A stretch of 64,000 bases of DNA. Source: Mariniphaga anaerophila (GTDB taxonomy: Bacteria > Bacteroidota > Bacteroidia > Bacteroidales > Prolixibacteraceae). Where the stretch lies: contig NZ_FQUM01000006.1 of assembly GCF_900129025.1 (NCBI RefSeq), forward strand, positions 62,001 through 126,000. The letters are read 5' to 3'. Below, piece by piece: positions 35,128-43,231 of the stretch. The notes under the pieces were generated by a model. It saw only the letters and a list, made by a program, of their open reading frames with translations, ran no database searches and had not been told where the DNA came from. Every line of letters starts with the position of its first letter. The first letter of the stretch is position 1. The position numbers were made by a program, and so were the translations under genes.

Positions 35128-35334
35128 ATGGAACAAATAACAGTAAATTGGAAACTACTATTCGGAATACTTGCTGCAATGTTTATTGCATATAAGATTG
35201 GGAGGAATTCCAGCAGGTCTAAAAAAGACAGCAAAAAATTGTCAATTGATACTGCCCCAGCTCCGGGAGAAGAAAGTGAGACTTCAACAGACGCGGAAGA
35301 AAAAACGGAGACTACCAGCGAAGAAGAAAAATAA
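35128..35334 (+). CDS. small membrane protein with acidic tail (element right-hand block)
   Basis: 68 residues: one N-terminal membrane helix (about 8-24, WKLLFGILAAMFIAYKIG), a short basic patch (RNSSRSKKDSKK), then a Ser/Thr/Glu-rich acidic tail. Predicted N-out or N-in cannot be decided. No homologue known to me. First of four closely spaced genes at the right end of the element; two others also have single membrane helices. Confidence 0.65.
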   Translation: MEQITVNWKLLFGILAAMFIAYKIGRNSSRSKKDSKKLSIDTAPAPGEESETSTDAEEKTETTSEEEK

Positions 35335-35351
35335 CCCCAAAAATAGTTAAC

Positions 35352-35678
35352 ATGAAAAACACAATTTTAGCAGCAATCGTTTCCTTTATTCTTATTTACA
35401 TTTTAAGAAAAGGAGTAGAATCAGCTGAGAAATCAGGTGAGAAAGTGGACATTTTTACCGCTTTCCAAAAGGGAATTAAGATTACGATTGAAAATTTCAC
35501 GAAGAAAGAAGAGCCAAAAACCACTGTTGAAACAGATGAGACTGAATATGAAGATTGGAAGCCGGACAATAGTGACATGGCAAATTTCACCAATTCGTTA
35601 TGCAAATTTCATGGTGCAAAATTAAAGAAACAACGGGGCGCATTCCATCTCCCTACTGTTTATTCCCATTCAAATTAA
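35352..35678 (+). CDS. small membrane-anchored protein (element right-hand block)
   Basis: 108 residues: N-terminal membrane helix (about 4-19), a helical region with KVDIFTAFQKGIKITIENF, an acidic stretch (ETDETEYEDWKPD) and a basic C-terminus. It is 17 bp from the previous gene, so they are in one operon. Similar shape to the 68-residue neighbour (helix, basic, acidic). Unknown function. Confidence 0.65.
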   Translation: MKNTILAAIVSFILIYILRKGVESAEKSGEKVDIFTAFQKGIKITIENFTKKEEPKTTVETDETEYEDWKPDNSDMANFTNSLCKFHGAKLKKQRGAFHLPTVYSHSN

Positions 35679-35690
35679 AATACAGCAAAC

Positions 35691-36260
35691 ATGTCTAAAA
35701 GAAATTTGAGAACCGTAAGTATAAGAATGGCACAAGATGCAATTGAGTATTTAAACAGTAGTTTCGATGAATCAGGGGCAAACTCCAAAGGTGAATTCAT
35801 AGTGCAATTACTGGATAAATACAATTCTGCACCAAGTGAACCAGAGGTAAAAACGGTTACCATTGAAAAGCCACTCCAGGCCAATGAGTTATTAATAAAA
35901 CTAACCCCGGCCCAGATGTTTGCAATCAAAGGGCATATTCTTAGCACCCCTGATTTTGCAGAGAAACAAAACAGTATAATTGACAAATTAAAGGGCAACG
36001 CCCCGCTTATGTATTTTGGACACCTGTTCGATCCGGAGCTTCAAAAACTATGGGTTCGTAACATTCCAATCAGGAAAACCATGTCCGAAGAAGAAAAGGA
36101 AACAGTAGTAAGACACAACATGGCTGCTTTCCTTACCAACATGTTCCTTTCTCATCTTATTGAAGGAAATTTAGGCGATTCAAAGATTAATGCTAAAATT
36201 CTTAAAGCATTTATTCAAAAATCGAATATGCCAGCAAAGGAAAACAGCAATCCTAAATGA
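35691..36260 (+). CDS. RHH-like N-terminal domain protein, unknown (element right-hand block)
   Basis: 189 residues. The N-terminus (NLRTVSIRMAQDAIEYLNSS ... SKGEFIVQLLDKYN) looks like a ribbon-helix-helix DNA-binding domain; the C-terminal two thirds (TPAQMFAIKGHIL ... MYFGHLFDPELQKLWVRNIPI ... helical end) are not recognised. It is well formed, without membrane helices. Between two membrane-protein genes, it might regulate the block or be the soluble partner. Confidence 0.6.
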   Translation: MSKRNLRTVSIRMAQDAIEYLNSSFDESGANSKGEFIVQLLDKYNSAPSEPEVKTVTIEKPLQANELLIKLTPAQMFAIKGHILSTPDFAEKQNSIIDKLKGNAPLMYFGHLFDPELQKLWVRNIPIRKTMSEEEKETVVRHNMAAFLTNMFLSHLIEGNLGDSKINAKILKAFIQKSNMPAKENSNPK

Positions 36261-36267
36261 ACACAAC

Positions 36268-36726
36268 ATGAATTATGTAGTTAACAACCCCACTGCATTA
36301 GTAAACCATCCCAACCTGACATTAAGTCCTCTTGTATCTTCTGATTCAAAATATGAATTTAGTGCATTCTCTTTAAGTGATATTGCAGACGTATTTAAAG
36401 GCAATAAAAATTCAAGCAGTGATTCGAGCAATGATTCGAGCAATGATTCAGAAAATAATTCATCTGGAATATTACCATACGTTTTGGGCACAATTGGAGA
36501 TATTGCCTCTGTTTTACCTCAACTAGGAATTGGTTCCCAATCGAGGATTAACGAAACCCAAGCAACAGCAGATGCAAGCACACAGGTGATTAACGCCCAT
36601 CTGGCCGCCGCTAAATTCAAACAGGAAGTTGCAGAAGAAAAACACAAAGACCAAAAAGAGATAATAGTTATCGGCGGAACATTTATACTTATTATTATGG
36701 TCGTATTGTTTACATTGAAAAGCTAA
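36268..36726 (+). CDS. tail-anchored protein with Ser/Asp/Asn repeat (last gene of the element)
   Basis: About 152 residues from ATG 36268. N-terminal region with an Asn/Ser-rich low-complexity run encoded by 12-bp DNA repeats (36409-36456), a glycine-containing hydrophobic segment (ILPYVLGTIGDIASVLPQLGIG), a long helix (about 95-128) and a C-terminal membrane helix (about 131-149). The shape, repeat linker plus tail anchor, suggests a structural or membrane-docking protein. No family known to me. Followed by a strong terminator. Confidence 0.65.
   Translation: MNYVVNNPTALVNHPNLTLSPLVSSDSKYEFSAFSLSDIADVFKGNKNSSSDSSNDSSNDSENNSSGILPYVLGTIGDIASVLPQLGIGSQSRINETQATADASTQVINAHLAAAKFKQEVAEEKHKDQKEIIVIGGTFILIIMVVLFTLKS
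36409..36456 (+). repeat. 12-bp tandem repeat in the tail-anchored protein gene
   Basis: Two exact copies of GATTCGAGCAAT (36421-36432, 36433-36444) flanked by degenerate copies at 36409-36420 and 36445-36456. They encode a DSSN-type repeat. Confidence 0.75.
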
Positions 36727-36759
36727 AATTCCATCTCCCTACCTGTGTTTTTCGGATTT

Positions 36760-36777
36760 CGTTCCCTCTACGTTCCC
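36760..36777 (+). promoter_or_regulatory. paired CGTTCCC motifs, candidate integrase arm-type sites (right)
   Basis: CGTTCCC at 36760-36766 and 36771-36777, direct orientation, 48 bp from the right att core; same heptamer pair as at the left end. Confidence 0.55.
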
Positions 36778-36786
36778 CTGAAAAAC

Positions 36787-36824
36787 AAAACGGGCTAACT
36801 TTCAATTCGTTAGCCCGTTTTCCA
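36787..36824 (+). terminator. terminator at the right end of the element
   Basis: 13-bp perfect inverted repeat AAAACGGGCTAAC (36787-36799) / GTTAGCCCGTTTT (36809-36821) with a 9-nt loop, directly before the right att core. Confidence 0.8.
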
Positions 36825-36841
36825 GTAGTCCCACCAGGAAT
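36825..36841. repeat. right attachment-site core (within tRNA-Arg)
   Basis: Second copy of GTAGTCCCACCAGGAAT; it covers the 3' half of the T arm and acceptor stem of the tRNA-Arg gene, whose sequence is intact. Confidence 0.9.
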
Positions 36842-36897
36842 CGAACCTGGATCTACAGTTTAGGAAACTGCTATTCTATCCGTTGAACTATGGGACC
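36826..36897 (-). tRNA. tRNA-Arg (anticodon CCU)
   Basis: Read on the minus strand, the 71 bases plus discriminator fold into a full cloverleaf: acceptor GGTCCCA/TGGGACT, D stem GTTC/GAAT, anticodon stem GCAGT/ACTGT with loop TTCCTAA (anticodon CCT), and T stem CCAGG/CCTGG with loop TTCGATT. CCA is not encoded. It reads AGG codons. Its 3' end serves as the attachment site of the adjacent element, and remains intact after insertion. Confidence 0.95.
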
Positions 36898-36915
36898 ATC
36901 CGTTTTTCAGGTGTG

Positions 36916-36947
36916 CAAAAATAGCTAAAAACAGCTTCCCCGACAAA
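36916..36947 (-). promoter_or_regulatory. tRNA-Arg promoter
   Basis: On the minus strand TTTG (36947-36944) is followed after 20 nt by TATTTTTG (36923-36916), a full match to the Bacteroidota -33/-7 promoter. The expected start is about 10 nt before the tRNA 5' end. Confidence 0.75.
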
Positions 36948-37214
36948 TCATTTAAAAAATATTGCTGCAATTTGCCTTTTTCATTTAAATATTGAGAGAA
37001 AGCAAGTTCAAAACCCCGCTGCCATTCGCAACAATTCACGTATTTTGAAACCTATTATACTCAATCACACCATTTGCATAATGCGAAAGCCCGACAGATA
37101 GGATTTTGTTTTGTAGCAAAATCTCAGAAATACAACCAACAGAGACGGAATAATAGCAAACGCGAATCTGTTTTTAAAATAAAATATGTAATTTTAACGC
37201 TCGAAAAAGAAATC
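36948..37214. other. intergenic region between tRNA-Arg and the trpB2 leader
   Basis: With the tRNA promoter, over 300 bp without a gene. It probably holds the promoter for the leader/trpB2 transcript; a TATGTAATTTT stretch near 37184-37194 is a weak -7 candidate. Nothing else seen. Confidence 0.45.
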
Positions 37215-37304
37215 ATGTATCAATCAGCATCATACGGAAAAGAATGGCACTGGCGCAACGTAAAAATGGAAGCGCAAGAACAAAATATTAATATACCCGA
37301 ATAA
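37215..37304 (+). CDS. 29-residue Trp-His-Trp reading frame, candidate trp leader peptide
   Basis: ATG 37215 to TAA 37304. It contains Trp11-His12-Trp13 (TGG CAC TGG) in a 29-codon frame and is followed after 8 nt by an intrinsic terminator, then trpB2. The distance from the Trp codons to the terminator (about 60 nt) is like that in classical trp leaders. It could instead be a small independent protein. No ribosome-binding site is obvious, which is normal in this phylum. Confidence 0.45.
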   Translation: MYQSASYGKEWHWRNVKMEAQEQNINIPE

Positions 37305-37312
37305 TCAAAAGA

Positions 37313-37345
37313 GGGATTTGTTGTATTGCAGCAAATCCCTTTTTT
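37313..37345 (+). terminator. intrinsic terminator / possible attenuator before trpB2
   Basis: 11-bp stem GGGATTTGTTG (37313-37323) / CAGCAAATCCC (37329-37339), one G-U pair, 5-nt loop, then six T's (37340-37345). A competing pairing is possible with AACAAA (about 37279-37284) and CCC (37296-37298) upstream. Confidence 0.75.
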
Positions 37346-37377
37346 ATTGAATAAATGATCATTAAAAAAATAGAATC

Positions 37378-38754
37378 ATGACCAGACAAAAGAAAATTTA
37401 CCTCGAAGAATCGGAAATGCCGAAACAATGGTATAACCTGGCACCCGACCTGCCAAATCCGATGAATCCGCCACTCGGGCCCGACGGAAAGCCCCTCACT
37501 CCGGAAATGCTGGCGCCGGTATTCCCGATGAATCTGATAGAACAGGAAGTAAGCCAGGAACGCTGGATTGATATTCCTGAAGGCATCCGCGAAATACTGG
37601 TACAATGGAGGCCAAGCCCACTGATACGTGCTTACGAATTGGAAGAAGCACTGGGAACTCCTGCAAAAATATATTACAAAAACGAAGGCGTTTCGCCAGC
37701 CGGAAGCCATAAACCAAATACTGCCGTTGCGCAGGCATGGTACAACAAACAGTTTGGCATTAAAAAATTAACCACCGAAACCGGTGCCGGACAATGGGGC
37801 TCCGCCCTTTCGTACGCCTGCGCTCAGTTGGGCGGAATTGAGTGTAAAGTATTTATGGTGCGTGTAAGTTTCGATCAGAAACCGTTCCGCAAAATGATGA
37901 TGCAAACCTGGGGAGGAACCTGCATTGCCAGTCCAAGCACCGAAACACAGGCTGGCCGCAACATCCTCGAAAAATACCCGGACACCCCGGGAAGTTTGGG
38001 AATTGCCATTTCTGAAGCTATTGAAGCTGCTGTTACCGACCCGAAAGGCGAAACAAGATATTCGTTGGGTTCTGTGCTCAATCATGTAATGTTGCACCAA
38101 ACCATTATTGGGCTCGAAGCAAAAAAACAGTTGGCCAAAGCAGGTATTAAAAAGCCAGACATCGTGATTGGTTGCTGCGGTGGCGGAAGTAACTTCGCTG
38201 GTATTTCATTCCCGTTTATGTACGACAAAATACATGGAGAAGACATACAGGTAATTGGTGTAGAACCGTACAGCTGCCCCACCCTCACCAAAGCTCCTTT
38301 TGTGTACGACCACGGCGATGTAGCCAAAATGACTCCGCTGCTGCCGATGTACAGCCTCGGGCACTCATTCATTCCTGCGCCTATTCACGCCGGAGGGCTA
38401 CGCTACCACGGAATGGCTCCGCTGGTTAGTGCGGCATTGCGAGACGGATTAATGGAAGCTCAGGCAGTTCACCAAAGTGAATGCTTCGAAGCAGGACTGC
38501 TCTTCGCCAAGACCGAAGGAATTATTCCGGCCCCGGAAACAACGCATGCCATTGCTTCTGCCATTCGCGAAGCTAAAAAGGCAAAAGAAGAAGGCAAAGA
38601 AAAAGTCATTCTGTTCAACTTTAGTGGCCACGGATTAATGGATCTGGTTGGTTACGACAAATACATGTCAGGTCTTTTAAATGATTACGAATATCCGGAA
38701 TCAGAAATTCAAAACAACCTGAAAGACTTAAAAGGCTATCCTCAACCGAAATAG
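37378..38754 (+). CDS. trpB2: TrpB2-type tryptophan synthase beta chain
   Basis: 458 residues, the long TrpB2 class (about 450) rather than TrpB1 (about 400). PLP lysine Lys112 in [11 protein letters not shown], the glycine loop [10 protein letters not shown], and the TrpB2-type N-terminal extension with [20 protein letters not shown] are all present. The enzyme joins indole and serine to tryptophan. TrpB2 proteins usually work without TrpA and salvage free indole; no other trp genes are adjacent. Regulation by the upstream leader/terminator is possible. Confidence 0.93.
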   Translation: MTRQKKIYLEESEMPKQWYNLAPDLPNPMNPPLGPDGKPLTPEMLAPVFPMNLIEQEVSQERWIDIPEGIREILVQWRPSPLIRAYELEEALGTPAKIYYKNEGVSPAGSHKPNTAVAQAWYNKQFGIKKLTTETGAGQWGSALSYACAQLGGIECKVFMVRVSFDQKPFRKMMMQTWGGTCIASPSTETQAGRNILEKYPDTPGSLGIAISEAIEAAVTDPKGETRYSLGSVLNHVMLHQTIIGLEAKKQLAKAGIKKPDIVIGCCGGGSNFAGISFPFMYDKIHGEDIQVIGVEPYSCPTLTKAPFVYDHGDVAKMTPLLPMYSLGHSFIPAPIHAGGLRYHGMAPLVSAALRDGLMEAQAVHQSECFEAGLLFAKTEGIIPAPETTHAIASAIREAKKAKEEGKEKVILFNFSGHGLMDLVGYDKYMSGLLNDYEYPESEIQNNLKDLKGYPQPK

Positions 38755-38827
38755 TTTTTAAATTAAGTAGCAGAGACACGAAGCCGTAAAGTATAAACTC
38801 TTTGCGCTTCGTTGTCTTTGTCTTTTT

Positions 38828-39787
38828 TTACAGAAAAGCAAAAACCAACTCTTTTGAAACCTCCTGGCCAACTAGGCTCAGCGTTCGTTTAATTTCTCCG
38901 AACGAATGCCGTTCTCCCCTGAGCAAATCACCCAGCAACGCCAAATTGCTTTCCGAAAAATAATTCCCCGAAACCATCGCCTCTTTAATTATTCCTTTTT
39001 CAACTTTCAGTTCAATTTCCAGATTTTTGCCTTCCGAAATAAATTCATTTACAAAAACATATCTGGGAGAATATCCGTAATTCCATTCCCACGTACTAAA
39101 TTTTTCGTCCACAAGTTTCTGTACTGACTGGTTGTCGTTCGCAGTCAATTCATAAACCGAATTGCCGGGATGCCCAAGCTGAACATCCAGCAAAAACGAG
39201 CTAAAATCAGTTACACCCCAGTTGTTCCCCAAAAACGGCAAAATGTTGGTCACCGCACTTCTGTTAGACAACACTGCTTTCCCGTGATATTTTCCCGGAA
39301 TAACTTTAATGGACTGCCCAAGTGTTTCGAGGTTCGAATTAAAAAGAAGAGTGCCATGGTGCAGTACCCTGTTCTTAAAAACATGCTCGGCGTTTCCCGA
39401 AATCTTTTTGCCCTCCACCAGCAAATCGTTCCGGCCTGAGCTGGTTGCGGTAATTCCCAGTTTTCCCAGTGCTTCCACCACCGGCCGGGTAAACTGGCTA
39501 AAACTAATCTCGCCGGGGCTTGTTACGTTTTTTATGTAAGCAAAATTTACATTTCCTTTATCATGAAAAACTGTTCCACCTCCCGAAATACGCCGGGCCA
39601 CCTTAATGTTATTTTCGTGAACGTAAGGATAATTAATTTCTGCCATGGCGTTCTGATGCTTCCCCACCACAACGGCATTTTCACTTTGCCAGAGCATAAA
39701 AATATCATCCGAAAAATTTTTCAGTAAATATTCTTCTGCGGCGAGGCAAAAAAATGGATCCTTATTTTTTAGTTGAATGCAAATCAT
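38828..39787 (-). CDS. lplA: lipoate-protein ligase A family protein
   Basis: About 319 residues from ATG 39787. BPL/LplA fold with VGKHQNAMAEIN, the RRISGGGTVFHDKGNVNFAYI core and DLLVEGKKISGNAEHVFKNRVLHHGTLLFN. The C-terminal accessory domain is present, so a full LplA that activates lipoate and attaches it to E2/GcvH lysines. Single gene convergent with trpB2. Confidence 0.93.
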   Translation of the reverse strand: MICIQLKNKDPFFCLAAEEYLLKNFSDDIFMLWQSENAVVVGKHQNAMAEINYPYVHENNIKVARRISGGGTVFHDKGNVNFAYIKNVTSPGEISFSQFTRPVVEALGKLGITATSSGRNDLLVEGKKISGNAEHVFKNRVLHHGTLLFNSNLETLGQSIKVIPGKYHGKAVLSNRSAVTNILPFLGNNWGVTDFSSFLLDVQLGHPGNSVYELTANDNQSVQKLVDEKFSTWEWNYGYSPRYVFVNEFISEGKNLEIELKVEKGIIKEAMVSGNYFSESNLALLGDLLRGERHSFGEIKRTLSLVGQEVSKELVFAFL

Positions 39788-39901
39788 AGCTGCTAATTTC
39801 AATCTGCGATTTACAAATAGTAATTTACATTTTCCAATGTAACAGAAACTTTTTATTCACTTGCCCACACAAACAGAAACATCTTCACAAGGAACATTGA
39901 C

Positions 39902-39943
39902 AAAAAAAGGCTTCAGCTGCAAAAATCCAGACAGCTAAAGCCT
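39902..39943 (-). terminator. terminator of the TonB-receptor gene
   Basis: AGGCTTCAGCTG (39908-39919) / CAGCTAAAGCCT (39932-39943) form a near-perfect stem; on the minus strand it ends in a run of seven T's (39908-39902). Confidence 0.75.
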
Positions 39944-39971
39944 CATCAACCAACCATTCTCAAAAAGCATG

Positions 39972-42353
39972 TTAAAATTGCAGGATTATTCCAATTGTAG
40001 GCAACACGGTTCCGGCACTATTTTTCACTCGTCGCAACAAGTAACGGGTTTCATTGTCGGTTAAAATAAAATTTCCATTGTCGTCGGTTGCACGAACAAT
40101 AATATCCTGTTGTTCCGCCTTAAAACTGTACATATTCTGGATATCGAGGTAGAACTTCATGGTTACTTTATTGAGGTAATACGCTTTGTCAACACGCACA
40201 TCCAACTGATGGAAAGCAGCAAATCGTTCAGCGTTTAGTCTGGCGAAATCAAAATACGGGCTACCGGTCAGGTTCCAGGCTTCCACCAGCGAACTGCGCT
40301 CCATGTCGTATGGAGTGTAAGGCAATCCGCCCACAAAACGCCATCTTCCGCCAATACTCCAATTTTTCTTCAATTCGGTAGTAGATGTTATATTTAGCAG
40401 GTGCCGCGAGTCCCACCCAGTTGGAATATACTCGTTGGTGCCATTCAAAAATTCGCTGCGCACAAGTGTATACGACAAGTTCAGGTTAAAACCGTTCGAG
40501 GCATTCACCCTGGCCTGAAACTCTGCTCCGTAAGCACGCCCCTCTGACTGCGAAAGGACTTCCTCATCGCCAACTACCCCGTAATCGGCACCTTTGTTGG
40601 CCAGGCTGATATTGTCTTTTACCGAGAACGGATAATTTTTGTACCCCTTCCAAAACCCTTCCAACGTAAAAAGCACCGTTTGTTTTGGACGAAATTCAAG
40701 CCCGCCAATCAAATGGTCGGATGAAATATAAGTCAAGTCGTTTTCTTTATTTATCAGCTCTCCATTTTGTTTGAATCCAAGCGTGGTGTACGACGGCAGT
40801 TGATAGTAGCGCCCGGCATTAAAATTGACGCTCCACCGGCTGGTTAAATTGTACGATGCAGAAAACCGTGGAGAAAACTGCTCCAGCAAATTACTCATAC
40901 TCGAAGAATAATTGTTGGCATCGGCGCGCAGTCCCAATGAAAGTGTCAATTGCTCCCGAAACAGTTTCCTGCTGGCTTGGGCAAACAGTCCCCATTTTAC
41001 AACGTTCAGCGATGTGTTGTAATCCACATTCAAAATTCCATCTCCATAAAATCTCCGTTGCTGAGTAGCGTTTGTGTACGTAACAAAATCCAGATTTGCC
41101 CCGAAATTCAGTTTTGTTCCATTCATTCGGATTGTATTCTCAAACCTGATTTTGTTTTCAATTTCTTCAGAAGAATAATCCAAAATTTTGTTTTCTTCGG
41201 AGCTGTCGTCATTGTCGAAATACTTGTAAGCTCCGTTATTCAGGTGACTCCGGCTTAGCACCACCGTTTGATATCCGGTGTTACTAAAATGTTTATACAC
41301 GGCACCCACTGTATAATTCCATTGTTCGTTTACCGGAATCTGGCTCAGTATAAAACTCTGCTGTTCATCCGGATTTTCAATGTCAAGATTCAAATCGAAC
41401 ACATCAAATGCTCCCAGCCCGATAAAAGTAAGCTCGTTTTTTTTGTTGAGACGCGACCGAACTTTGAACTGCATATCTGTAAAATTAGGAAGAAAAGGAA
41501 GCTCGAGCACGCTAAACAAAAACTGCAAATACGAACGGCGGGCAGAAAAAATAAAAGTCGTTTTTTCTCCGACGGGGCCGTCGAGGGTGGCTGCCAACTC
41601 AGATGCGCCCAGTGTTCCCTGAAATTTCAGTCGGTCGCGATTGCCATCCACCTGAAAAAACTCAAGCACGCCGCTTAACGCATTTCCGCGGTTAGCCGGA
41701 AAAGCACCGGAGTAATAATCCACTTCGCGTAAAAAATCGGCGTTAATAATTCCCACCGGTCCGCCCGAAGCACCCTGCGTAGCAAAGTGATTGATAAAAG
41801 GCACTTCGACACCATCCAGGTAAAACCGGCTTTCGGACGGGCCCCCGCCACGAATAATCACATCGTTGCGATACGCGGGAGTTGACTGAACTCCCGGGAA
41901 CGACTGAATTACCCTTGAAATATCGCGATTGGCGCCGGGGCTTTTCTCAATCTCTCCCAGCCCAATACTTCGCAACGAAACCGGGCTTTCTTCTGTTTTT
42001 CGGAAAGGAGATGCAGTTACCGTCACTTCCTCAATCTGCTCTCGTTGCTGCTCCATTTCAATTTCAACGGTATTTGTGCTGGCCACACTCACTTCAACCT
42101 CTGACGACACCGCACGTTTGTATCCAACAAACGAAGCTTCAACACGCACAAACCCTGGCTTCAATCCGGAAATAATAAAATCACCGTTCAAATCGGTAAT
42201 CGCACCGGTGGTGGTTCCTGAAATAATGACGTTAACAAACGGAAGCGGCTCGTTACTCATGGCATCCACAACCCTTCCTTTTAAAGAAGCGTTCTGTGCG
42301 GAAGCGAGTATTGGTAAAATAAACGTCAAACAAATTATGTAAAGTACTTTCAT
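39972..42353 (-). CDS. TonB-dependent receptor with CarboxypepD-like domain
   Basis: About 793 residues from ATG 42353. Signal peptide (ends ASAQ), a carboxypeptidase-D-like regulatory domain (about 20-105), plug domain (about 115-235, with RDISRVIQSFPGVQS and DVIIRGGGPSESRFYLDGVEVPFINHF) and a 22-strand-type barrel to the C-terminal Phe (GIILQF). No SusD partner is nearby, so a small ligand (iron complex or cobalamin-like) is more likely than a polysaccharide. Upstream lipoprotein gene at 22 bp shares its operon. Confidence 0.9.
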   Translation of the reverse strand: MKVLYIICLTFILPILASAQNASLKGRVVDAMSNEPLPFVNVIISGTTTGAITDLNGDFIISGLKPGFVRVEASFVGYKRAVSSEVEVSVASTNTVEIEMEQQREQIEEVTVTASPFRKTEESPVSLRSIGLGEIEKSPGANRDISRVIQSFPGVQSTPAYRNDVIIRGGGPSESRFYLDGVEVPFINHFATQGASGGPVGIINADFLREVDYYSGAFPANRGNALSGVLEFFQVDGNRDRLKFQGTLGASELAATLDGPVGEKTTFIFSARRSYLQFLFSVLELPFLPNFTDMQFKVRSRLNKKNELTFIGLGAFDVFDLNLDIENPDEQQSFILSQIPVNEQWNYTVGAVYKHFSNTGYQTVVLSRSHLNNGAYKYFDNDDSSEENKILDYSSEEIENKIRFENTIRMNGTKLNFGANLDFVTYTNATQQRRFYGDGILNVDYNTSLNVVKWGLFAQASRKLFREQLTLSLGLRADANNYSSSMSNLLEQFSPRFSASYNLTSRWSVNFNAGRYYQLPSYTTLGFKQNGELINKENDLTYISSDHLIGGLEFRPKQTVLFTLEGFWKGYKNYPFSVKDNISLANKGADYGVVGDEEVLSQSEGRAYGAEFQARVNASNGFNLNLSYTLVRSEFLNGTNEYIPTGWDSRHLLNITSTTELKKNWSIGGRWRFVGGLPYTPYDMERSSLVEAWNLTGSPYFDFARLNAERFAAFHQLDVRVDKAYYLNKVTMKFYLDIQNMYSFKAEQQDIIVRATDDNGNFILTDNETRYLLRRVKNSAGTVLPTIGIILQF

Positions 42354-42375
42354 GGTTTTCTTGTTTTGAGTCGGA

Positions 42376-43134
42376 TCATTTGAATCGTACAATTATTTTT
42401 TGTGCGATTTCTTTCGCTGTGGTAAGGGTTGTCAAATCAGTATAAAGTTTTCCATCAGCGCCAGTTGGGTGGCTGTGCCCAATTGGATTCATAAAATATT
42501 CGGTTTCTTTGTCATCCGGATTTACAATTACCGCATACACCAGAGCGGGTTGCAACGAACCCAGATAATTTACGTTTCCTTCGTATTTACTGTTAATCCA
42601 AAATTTGTTGGCATCCCACGGCTGATTAATTTCCAGCAGAACCCTGAACTTTCTATTGCCATAAAGGCTGGTAGCCGTTTCCAACCTGAAATCGCCCAGC
42701 GGAGTTGCCGAAGTGACAGCATCCGGAACAGCAGTTTCGGGCGAAGGGACATACAAACCATCCGGTGCCTTGATGTTACGCTTGTGTGCCCAATACGGCA
42801 GAGTTGCCGGACGCCGGGCGTTACCAGGTTCGTCTTTCCACTTTCCCTGCGTCAACTCTCCATACCGAAACCAACCTTTTCCAACATAATTGGTTACGTA
42901 AAGTGTTTCCAGAAAATTGCCTTCCAAATCTTCAATCCAAACAGCAAAAGAGGGGTGATTAAATGCTTTTCCCTTTAAAAATTCAACCTGAAGCAACCGG
43001 CTCGAATTGGCAGGAAAAGTACGGATAACAGTTGGCTCATCTTCCATTCCTCGTTGCGTAGCACAGCTCAACAACAAAAAGAGTGGCAATAAGCACATGG
43101 TTTTGGGCACAATGAAAATCAATAACTTCTGCAT
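42376..43134 (-). CDS. lipoprotein, DUF2271-like
   Basis: 252 residues with lipobox LLLSC (Cys near 24). The body has PSFAVWIEDLEGNFLETLYVTNYVGKGW, close to the DUF2271 start pattern, then PYWAHKRN and a C-terminal part ending in TTAKEIAQKIIVRFK. DUF2271 proteins are often encoded with TonB receptors and PepSY proteins for metal uptake. Here it is first in a two-gene operon with the receptor. Family assignment is moderate. Confidence 0.65.
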   Translation of the reverse strand: MQKLLIFIVPKTMCLLPLFLLLSCATQRGMEDEPTVIRTFPANSSRLLQVEFLKGKAFNHPSFAVWIEDLEGNFLETLYVTNYVGKGWFRYGELTQGKWKDEPGNARRPATLPYWAHKRNIKAPDGLYVPSPETAVPDAVTSATPLGDFRLETATSLYGNRKFRVLLEINQPWDANKFWINSKYEGNVNYLGSLQPALVYAVIVNPDDKETEYFMNPIGHSHPTGADGKLYTDLTTLTTAKEIAQKIIVRFK

Positions 43135-43231
43135 TTTTGTTTCATCTTTTGTGTTGAAAACATAAACAAAACCAAAGGCAAAAAAGTTTTGTAATTGCTT
43201 AAATTTTTAATTTAGCGGAAAATACATTCAA

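Larger units (their letters stand above)
29161..36841. mobile_element. integrated element at tRNA-Arg(CCU), about 7.7 kb
   Basis: Bounded by the 17-bp direct repeat GTAGTCCCACCAGGAAT (29161-29177 and 36825-36841), which equals the 3' end of the tRNA-Arg gene at the right border. Inside: tyrosine recombinase next to the left end, convergent XRE repressor, RHH and excisionase-like proteins, a RecA-fold ATPase, a repeat-rich candidate origin, a TOPRIM primase and four small genes of unknown role. Paired CGTTCCC motifs lie inside both ends. The interior is visibly more AT-rich than the flanks. No relaxase, coupling protein, capsid, portal or terminase is recognisable, so self-transfer is not evident; a phage satellite, a cryptic integrative replicon or a mobilisable island are the possibilities. 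Confidence 0.9.

Noticed and set aside
34944-35195. Hydrophobic open frame in the element's internal gap
   Set aside because: It overlaps the start of the gene at 35128 in another frame, begins at a TTG and looks like a chance frame.
36841-36898. Disruption of the tRNA by insertion
   Set aside because: The whole cloverleaf with its promoter is intact at the right border, so tRNA function is preserved.
37074-37304. A longer 76-residue frame that includes the Trp leader
   Set aside because: The extra 47 residues have no coding pattern; the 29-codon frame from ATG 37215 is the part that fits the promoter and terminator layout.
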